Shown here: one piece after another, positions 15,840 to 21,436 of the stretch | Position numbering within the stretch: the first letter of the stretch is position 1 | Layout: the number at the start of each line of letters is the position of its first letter | Assembly: GCA_964387585.1 (NCBI GenBank) | Contig: CAYLWW010000017.1 | Location: 1 to 21,436 of the forward strand | Length of the DNA stretch: 21,436 nt | Direction: 5' to 3' | From: CAYLWW01 sp964387585 | GTDB taxonomy: Bacteria > Pseudomonadota > Alphaproteobacteria > Rickettsiales > Midichloriaceae | Translations under genes and position numbers: made by a program | The notes under the pieces: model-generated | Database searches by the model: none | What the model was told of the DNA's origin: nothing | Seen by the model: the letters and a program-made list of their open reading frames with translations, nothing else

Positions 15840-17630
15840 ATGGCAGCTTATAAGATAATTGATCACTATTATGATGTGATAGTAGTAGGAGCAGGTGGTG
15901 CTGGTCTTCGTGCCACATTAGGTATGTCTGAACGTGGTTTGAAAACTGCTTGTGTTACTAAGGTTTTTCCCACTAGAAGTCATACTGTTGCTGCTCAAGG
16001 TGGAATAAGTGCTGCTTTAGGTAACATGGGGGATGATGATTGGCGTTGGCATATGTATGATACTGTAAAGGGATCTGATTGGTTAGGAGATCAGGATGCT
16101 ATTGAGTATATGTGTAAAAATGCTAAAGCAGCAGTGATAGAACTAGAGCGTTATGGCGTACCATTTTCTAGGACTCATGATGGTAAAATTTATCAAAGGC
16201 CTTTTGGCGGTATGACTACTAACTTTGGTGAAGGTGGTCCTGCTCAGCGTACTTGTGCTGCTGCTGATCGTACAGGTCACGCTATACTTCATACATTATA
16301 TCAGCAATGTCTTAAGGCAAAAGCTGAGTTTTTTATCGAGTACTTTGCATTAGATTTAATTCTTGACGATAATGGGAGTTGTAAAGGTGTAACTGCGTAT
16401 TCTCTTGAAGATGGTACTCTTCATCGTTTTGCTGCTCATGCTGTAGTATTAGCTACAGGGGGGTACGGACGAGCTTATTTTTCTGCGACATCAGCACATA
16501 CTTGCACTGGAGATGGTAATGGAATGGTGCTTAGAGCTGGTTTACCCTTACAGGATATGGAATTTGTTCAATTTCATCCTACTGGCATATACAAAGCTGG
16601 TTGCTTGATAAGTGAAGGTGTTAGAGGTGAAGGTGGTTACTTAATTAACAGTGAAGGTGAGAGATTTATGGAGCGTTATGCTCCTCATGCTAAAGATTTA
16701 GCTTCGCGCGATGTTGTTAGCCGTGCTATTACCATGGAAATCCGTGAAGGAAGGGGGTGCGGTCCTAAAAAAGATTATATAAATTTAGTTCTTTCTCATT
16801 TAGACAGTGAAGTGATAAACGAAAGGTTGCCAGGAATATCAGAAACTGCACGTATTTTTGCTGGAGTAGATGTTACTAAAGATCATATTCCAGTAGTGCC
16901 TACGGTTCATTATAATATGGGCGGTATACCTACCAATTATCATGGTGAGGTATTACAAAAAGTTAATGGGGAACTGAAGGTTGTTCCTGGATTGATGGCT
17001 ATAGGAGAATCTGCTTGTGTATCAGTTCATGGTGCTAATCGTTTAGGTTCTAACTCGCTATTAGATTTGGTTGTGTTTGGTAGAGCAGCTGCTATAAGGG
17101 CTGCAGAGTTGGTTAAAGAAGGGAATAGTATAAATAAATTGAAAAATAATGATGGTGAGAGTAGCTTTAGCAGGTTAGATAAGCTCCGTCATTCTAAAGG
17201 TTCGCTTCCAACGTCTCGGATTAGGCATAAAATGCAATTAACTATGCAAAATTATGCTAATGTTTTTAGGACCGAAGATGTGTTATCCACTGGGTGCAAA
17301 AAAATGGAAGTAGTATATCATTCTTATGATGATATACATATAAGTGATAATGGGATGATTTGGAATAGCGATTTACTAGAAGCGCTTGAGTTAGATAATT
17401 TAAGATTACAGTCTGTAGCTACAATTCATTCAGCATTAAATAGGCAAGAAAGTAGAGGGGCTCATGCTCGAGAAGATTATCCTGAACGCGATGATAAAGA
17501 TTGGTTGAAACATAGTTTGATATTAGTGGATTATATTACTGGTAAAACCTCAATTGATTATAGAGATGTTGTATTGACCCCTATGACTGATGAAATAAAT
17601 TCTATACCTTTAAAAAAGAGAACGTATTAG
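15840..17630 (+). CDS. sdhA: Succinate dehydrogenase flavoprotein subunit
   Basis: This 596-residue catalytic subunit of respiratory complex II oxidises succinate to fumarate on the inner face of the cytoplasmic membrane. The dinucleotide fold VIVVGAGGAGLRATLGMSER spans 13-32. The covalent FAD ligand is H48 in RSHTVAAQGGISAAL. Substrate-site blocks LISEGVRGEGGYLINSEGER, ASRDVVSRAI and PTVHYNMGGIPTN are intact, as is GANRLGSNSLLDLVVFGRAA. Length is normal. It is the SdhA form rather than fumarate reductase judging by overall similarity to the alphaproteobacterial and mitochondrial enzyme. sdhB, sdhC and sdhD are not next to it; dnaJ follows. An AAAGG lies shortly before the ATG. Confidence 0.96.
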   Translation: MAAYKIIDHYYDVIVVGAGGAGLRATLGMSERGLKTACVTKVFPTRSHTVAAQGGISAALGNMGDDDWRWHMYDTVKGSDWLGDQDAIEYMCKNAKAAVIELERYGVPFSRTHDGKIYQRPFGGMTTNFGEGGPAQRTCAAADRTGHAILHTLYQQCLKAKAEFFIEYFALDLILDDNGSCKGVTAYSLEDGTLHRFAAHAVVLATGGYGRAYFSATSAHTCTGDGNGMVLRAGLPLQDMEFVQFHPTGIYKAGCLISEGVRGEGGYLINSEGERFMERYAPHAKDLASRDVVSRAITMEIREGRGCGPKKDYINLVLSHLDSEVINERLPGISETARIFAGVDVTKDHIPVVPTVHYNMGGIPTNYHGEVLQKVNGELKVVPGLMAIGESACVSVHGANRLGSNSLLDLVVFGRAAAIRAAELVKEGNSINKLKNNDGESSFSRLDKLRHSKGSLPTSRIRHKMQLTMQNYANVFRTEDVLSTGCKKMEVVYHSYDDIHISDNGMIWNSDLLEALELDNLRLQSVATIHSALNRQESRGAHAREDYPERDDKDWLKHSLILVDYITGKTSIDYRDVVLTPMTDEINSIPLKKRTY

Positions 17631-17815
17631 TGCTATAATACCTTGGATACTTTGATTTATAAAGTAGTAAGTATTATTTTGCTATTAGCTTTGTACTTAA
17701 ACAAAATTAAGGCTAGGCATTTGAGGTGATTAATTGCCAACAAATTTAAGCTTAATATAAAATAATATAAAACTAAAAAAATATTAATTTTTCTGTAAAT
17801 TCTATAAATAGTTAA

Positions 17816-18973
17816 ATGAGTAAAAAAGATTATTATCAGTTACTTGAGGTAAGTAAGAATGCTGATGCTGATACCATTAAAAAATCGTTTCGTAAGTTAG
17901 CGATGCAGTATCATCCTGATCGTAATGCTGGTAATAAAGAAGCAGAGAAAAAGTTTAAGGAAATTAATGAAGCTTATGAAGTATTAAAAGACGAGCAAAA
18001 GCGTTCTGCTTATGATAGGTATGGTCATTCAGCTTTTGAACAAGGTGGTACAGGTGGAGGAGGTTTCAGTAGTAGCGCTTATACCGAAACTGGTTTTGAT
18101 GATTTCGCTGATATATTCAGCACTATCTTTGGAGATTCAGCAAGTGGTGCTAGACGTAGTAAAACAGTGAATAAAGGTGCTGATTTAAGCTATGAGCTTA
18201 ACATTACTCTGGAAGAAGCTTACAATGGTAAAAAGCAAAATATTCGTTATACTACTGCTGTGAAATGTGAATCTTGTGCTGGTAGTGGTGGAAAATCGAG
18301 TAATTCTGCTGTTAAATGCTTAGGATGTGGAGGAAGTGGTCGCATTAGAAGTCAGCAAGGTTTTTTTACTATAGAGCAGACTTGTAATGTTTGTGGTGGT
18401 AATGGAACAGTTCTAAAAGATCCTTGCGGTACTTGCCGTGGTGAGGGTAGGGTAAATAAACAAAAAACCATTGTGGTTACCGTGCCTTCTGGTATTAATC
18501 ATCAAGATCGTATAAGATTATCTGGCGAAGGTGAAGCTGGGCTACGTGGTGGTCCGGCTGGTGACTTGTATATTTTTGTTAATATTAAGAGTCATTCTTT
18601 ATATAAGCGCGAAGGGAAAAATCTGTTTTGCACGGTACCAGTTAAAATGACTACCGCTGCGTTAGGGGGAAGTATAGATATACCAGGTATAGATAGTAGT
18701 TTAATTAAGATTAATATTCCTATAGGTACTCAAAATGGAGTTGAGTTAAAAGTAAAAGGAAAAGGAATGCCAGTTATGAAATCTAGTAGCGGCACTGCTA
18801 CATACGGTGACTTATTAGTGAAGATCTATGTTGAGACTCCTGTAAACTTAAATAATAAACAGAAAGAATTATTGGAGCAATTCGAAAAGGAAAGTAACGA
18901 ACAAAATAGTAGTCCTCAGTCGTCAGGTTTTTTTGCTAAGGTAAAGAATTTTTGGTCAGATATAGCAAAATAA
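17816..18973 (+). CDS. dnaJ: Chaperone DnaJ (Hsp40)
   Basis: This 385-residue co-chaperone delivers unfolded proteins to DnaK and stimulates its ATPase. J-domain residues 1-70 carry HPD at 33-35; a Gly/Phe-rich linker follows (about 75-110). The zinc domain has four CXXCXGXG motifs: CESCAGSG (151-158), CLGCGGSG (168-175), CNVCGGNG (190-197) and CGTCRGEG (204-211). The C-terminal substrate domain contains VPSGINHQDRIRLSGEGEAG. All type I DnaJ parts are present. dnaK is not upstream; a 185-base spacer separates it from sdhA, and I found no convincing heat-shock promoter in it. The next gene starts 24 bases after its stop and may be co-transcribed. Confidence 0.96.
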   Translation: MSKKDYYQLLEVSKNADADTIKKSFRKLAMQYHPDRNAGNKEAEKKFKEINEAYEVLKDEQKRSAYDRYGHSAFEQGGTGGGGFSSSAYTETGFDDFADIFSTIFGDSASGARRSKTVNKGADLSYELNITLEEAYNGKKQNIRYTTAVKCESCAGSGGKSSNSAVKCLGCGGSGRIRSQQGFFTIEQTCNVCGGNGTVLKDPCGTCRGEGRVNKQKTIVVTVPSGINHQDRIRLSGEGEAGLRGGPAGDLYIFVNIKSHSLYKREGKNLFCTVPVKMTTAALGGSIDIPGIDSSLIKINIPIGTQNGVELKVKGKGMPVMKSSSGTATYGDLLVKIYVETPVNLNNKQKELLEQFEKESNEQNSSPQSSGFFAKVKNFWSDIAK

Positions 18974-18997
18974 AAATAACATTTTTTATATAATTTT

Positions 18998-20326
18998 ATG
19001 ATAGATTATGGTTTAGAAAATGTTCTTAGTTATTACGGATTTAATCATATAGATTCTGTTAATATAGCTAAGGTACTGTATTTATCTGGTTCATTTGAAG
19101 AAGGGTTTTTAGATGAATCATGTAAGTACATATGTGAGAAAAATCAATCAAGTTATTATAACATTCCAAGTGATGATAGCTATCTTTTATGCGATAAATT
19201 AGTCAAAGTTGCTATCGATTCAAAATGCAATGCTGCTGATAGTTATCAAGTTGATAATGTAAAAATACTACAGCATTGTGATACTGAAAGCTTGTTGCAA
19301 AATTTTATTTTTCCTTCTTTTGCTCATGCACATGATTGGATAATCCAAGTTACTCAAAAAAAACTTTTTGCTAGAACTGGCGAAAGGTGGGAATCTAATG
19401 TGCCTAAATGGATTAATACTTACCAATCTGATTTGCTTGAATTAGTCAATAATCTAGGATTTTGTCGCGAAGTACTTCCTGGGAGTTATTATGCTAAAAT
19501 GGATTATGATATGCAGTGTAAGCATATTTCTTTTATTGAATCTAATTGCGATGTATCTTTTGGTTGTGGTATCAATGGTAAAGAATCAGCAGATACTGAT
19601 ATTTTAGTAAATAAATTTGATGTTGTTGCAGTTTTTGGAGCAACTAAAGAAGAAATTGATAAAAGATTATATTATCTTAAAAATATTCTTACTAATGAAT
19701 CTTATGGAGTGAATCTTGCTAAGGCAAAGATTTATCTGTTAGCTGGTGAGCGCTATGTAAATTATAATGGAGTTGGAGTTATGTCCGACGGTGGTAAAGA
19801 GTATTTAACTAATTTAGCTGATAAATTAGAAAAAGATGTAAAATCTCTTACTGAAAGTGACTTGATACTGGAGGCTGCTGAAAGAATTATAGGGTATTCA
19901 AAATACGAATTTAAGATTATTGATACTCCTCGTTATAATAAATCTAGACCTAATACATTTGATACTATAGATCTATTTACTCTTACTAAGAGCGAAGATG
20001 AAAATAGTGTTTTATTCATATCTCGAAGTCCTAATCAGGCAGCTCAAGCTGAAACTACTTATAATTATTATAAGAATTATTTACCGCGTATATGCAAAGA
20101 AATAACAAATGATAAGAATTTTAAGAATGATAGTAATGGTATAAGTAATAGATATGAAGAAGTTTGCTTAAATAATATTGCTTCATCGATGAAGTTTGAG
20201 GTTATAGGAGGCAATTGTTCCGTTAATGAAGCAAAGCTTAGTAATGCTTTATATAATGTGATGATGCCTTTTGCTGGTGCATTATATGGTGGCTATATTA
20301 GAGTAGCTAAAACAGCATCTGATTAA
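18998..20326 (+). CDS. Cysteine-rich protein of unknown function
   Basis: I do not recognise this 442-residue protein. It has no signal peptide or membrane helix and contains thirteen cysteines, including CKYIC at 42-46 and CDVSFGCG at 184-191. The C-terminal half reads like an alternating strand-helix domain: FDVVAVFGAT (207-216), KIYLLAGERYV (244-254), TESDLILEAAERI (285-297), FKIIDTPRYN (305-314), RPNTFDTIDLF (317-327), SVLFISRSPNQAAQAETTYN (337-356) and FEVIGGNC (400-407). The order (strand, strand plus GER, acidic helix, NT..TI, strand plus SR...QA, strand) recalls DUF218/YdcF-SanA proteins, but this is inference without alignment. It starts with ATG 24 bases after dnaJ, so a shared transcript is likely; a chaperone-related role does not follow from that alone. 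Confidence 0.75.
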   Translation: MIDYGLENVLSYYGFNHIDSVNIAKVLYLSGSFEEGFLDESCKYICEKNQSSYYNIPSDDSYLLCDKLVKVAIDSKCNAADSYQVDNVKILQHCDTESLLQNFIFPSFAHAHDWIIQVTQKKLFARTGERWESNVPKWINTYQSDLLELVNNLGFCREVLPGSYYAKMDYDMQCKHISFIESNCDVSFGCGINGKESADTDILVNKFDVVAVFGATKEEIDKRLYYLKNILTNESYGVNLAKAKIYLLAGERYVNYNGVGVMSDGGKEYLTNLADKLEKDVKSLTESDLILEAAERIIGYSKYEFKIIDTPRYNKSRPNTFDTIDLFTLTKSEDENSVLFISRSPNQAAQAETTYNYYKNYLPRICKEITNDKNFKNDSNGISNRYEEVCLNNIASSMKFEVIGGNCSVNEAKLSNALYNVMMPFAGALYGGYIRVAKTASD

Positions 20327-20341
20327 TTATTAGATGAAAAA

Positions 20342-20742
20342 AGTTTGAGAAAGGGATGAGATATACTATAATCATTAGAAAATGATAAAGAAGCAGTATA
20401 ACATATATTGAAGAGAAAGAGTGATGCTCACATTGAATTGGGTAATGTCAGTTAACCAGTTAAGTACCTAGAAGCCATAAAAGATATAGCTAAGCAAAGC
20501 GTTATATACCTTTGATACTTCAACACTTTCGTTGTGAAATTTCGGCCCTTCGCTGACGTTCGCCTATTAATACAGGCTCTGCAAATTCACCGCTCATTTT
20601 AACTGTTAAAATCTCCTTGGTATATATATTGACTAGAGCGTTATTGAGCTTAGACTTTGCAAAGATAGAGAATGAGGCGAGAAAAGCAAAAGAATCTCGG
20701 GTAAAAAGAGGAGTAAATATAACAGCAAGGCTGTGTGAATAA
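20342..20742 (+). pseudogene. Decayed reading frame split by an RPE-like copy
   Basis: Upstream of the repeat the plus strand reads, between four stops, SLENDKEAV, HILKRKSDAHIELGNVS and PVKYLEAIKDIAKQS. Downstream of it (20626-20742), in another frame, it reads LTRALLSLDFAKIENEARKA and KESRVKRGVNITARLCE before a stop. The amphipathic helical pattern with ELGN....V.YLEAI..IAKQ resembles a tetratricopeptide-type repeat, but this is weak. The best reading is an old gene broken by stops and by the insertion. From 20743 to 21101 the sequence is AT-rich with further scraps (for example VEKFLANIKHFINSKM) and no firm gene. Confidence 0.4.
20504..20625 (-). repeat. RPE-like palindromic repeat, copy 4
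   Basis: On the minus strand this begins ATATACCAAGGAGATTTTAA, contains TTAATAGGCGAACGTCAGCG and AAGGGCCGAAATTTC, and ends GTTGAAGTATCAAAGGTATAT. Both complete ends are present. One minus-strand frame stays open for most of its length (TKEILTVKMSGE, then VLIGERQRRAEIS), as if the element could be tolerated in a gene. It interrupts the decayed frame at 20342-20742 and shifts it. Confidence 0.85.
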
Positions 20743-21101
20743 AAAAGCTATATCTCGAATGTTTTTTTAACGGCTTTATGCAATAGGGTATTATTTAAAG
20801 CTAAGGTAGAGGAATAAGTAGAGAAATTCCTGGCTAACATAAAGCACTTCATTAACAGTAAAATGTAAGAAATTAGTAATTTATACGATATCATCGATTT
20901 CTATTTTTTTAAATATCTTTCTTAAGCTAAATCGCTATAACTGCTCAAAAATCATATTATTGGGGTATAATTTAATACTTTATTAAAAATAATTGATTTT
21001 TTTGAGTAAATTTCTCATAAAAAATCATTTTTTCGATTGAAAAATACTTAATTTGGATTAGGATTGAGTTACTTTACAAACTATTAAAATATAATTTTAT
21101 A

Positions 21102-21436
21102 ATGCTAGAGAGACATCATAGTTATAATTACGCTAATCAATCTGTACAAAAGTTTAGAAGTTCTTTAGATAGAATTGAAAATTTAAATGCAGGTCAATTA
21201 AAAGAGCTCCAAAATAGCTTTTTAAGTAGTTTAAAATTACTATCTCAAAATGTAGACTTCTTAAATCAAGCATTCAGTAATAATGAATTTTGCACTTTAT
21301 TCTTTGATTTCTTAAGAAAATCAAAATTATCGCCAAATGATATTGAAAGAAATTTAGGAACTAAGCTTTACAAAAAAATTATGTTTTCTAGTTATAGTAG
21401 TGCCGAATTTATTACTGGAGTTACAGGTAATGGTAA
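21102..21436 (+). CDS. Unknown protein, 5' part only
   Basis: An open frame starts at ATG 21102 and runs without a stop to the end of the window (111 complete codons). It begins MLERHHSYNYANQSVQKF and continues with helical, Leu/Ser/Asn-rich sequence such as ENLNAGQLKELQNSFLSSLK. There is no signal peptide or membrane segment in the visible part, and I recognise no family. The uninterrupted frame in DNA this AT-rich, where chance stops are frequent, supports a real gene. No clear Shine-Dalgarno sequence precedes the ATG. The decayed region upstream separates it from the dnaJ cluster. Confidence 0.65.
   Translation, partial: MLERHHSYNYANQSVQKFRSSLDRIENLNAGQLKELQNSFLSSLKLLSQNVDFLNQAFSNNEFCTLFFDFLRKSKLSPNDIERNLGTKLYKKIMFSSYSSAEFITGVTGNG

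Noticed and set aside
1..21436. tRNA, rRNA, CRISPR array, prophage or intact mobile element
   Set aside because: I looked for T-loop motifs, regularly spaced repeats and integrase or phage genes; the only recombinase is XerD, and every transposase is broken.

Overview
The window is AT-rich (coding regions roughly one third G+C by eye, spacers poorer) and looks like the chromosome of an intracellular alphaproteobacterium of the order Rickettsiales, most likely near Rickettsiaceae or Midichloriaceae. The reasons are the alphaproteobacterial style of XerD, NrdB, SdhA and the Isc-type ferredoxin; housekeeping genes scattered away from their usual operon partners; long decayed spacers; several dead insertion sequences; and a roughly 120-bp palindromic repeat that behaves like the Rickettsia palindromic elements (RPEs), including one copy inside an open reading frame. 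A flagellin gene argues against the classical non-motile Rickettsia and Orientia and for one of the flagellated lineages known from protists. The species cannot be named from this sequence.

Layout. 1-2.8 kb is a graveyard of mobile DNA: fragments of IS5-, IS630- and IS982-family transposases, with one intact gene of unknown function (573-1553, minus). That gene has kinase-like motifs and lies between two RPE-like copies in inverted orientation. 2.9-5.6 kb holds a stomatin/paraslipin-type SPFH protein, the LPS-export permease LptG (its periplasmic part carries the in-frame RPE-like insertion), and a convergent [2Fe-2S] ferredoxin. 5.6-6.2 kb is a divergent non-coding spacer. 6.2-10.1 kb is one very large flagellin (about 1281 residues) with an internal domain duplication and a clear intrinsic terminator. 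10.1-10.75 kb is another dead IS630-type transposase, followed by xerD on the minus strand.

11.7-12.47 kb is a very AT-rich spacer ending in a probable heat-shock promoter for groES-groEL. nrdB, sdhA and dnaJ follow on the plus strand, each without its usual partners (nrdA, sdhCDB, dnaK). Behind dnaJ comes a cysteine-rich protein of unknown function. The last kilobase holds a decayed reading frame broken by a fourth RPE-like copy, then the start of a new gene that runs off the end.

How the parts relate. GroES/GroEL and DnaJ are the protein-folding set. SdhA, NrdB and the ferredoxin serve respiration, deoxynucleotide supply and Fe-S cluster assembly. LptG and the SPFH protein belong to the envelope. 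I see no CRISPR array, tRNA, rRNA or intact mobile element. The most interesting points are the RPE-like family with its in-frame copy in lptG, the oversized repeat-bearing flagellin, and two unrecognised proteins with suggestive motifs.
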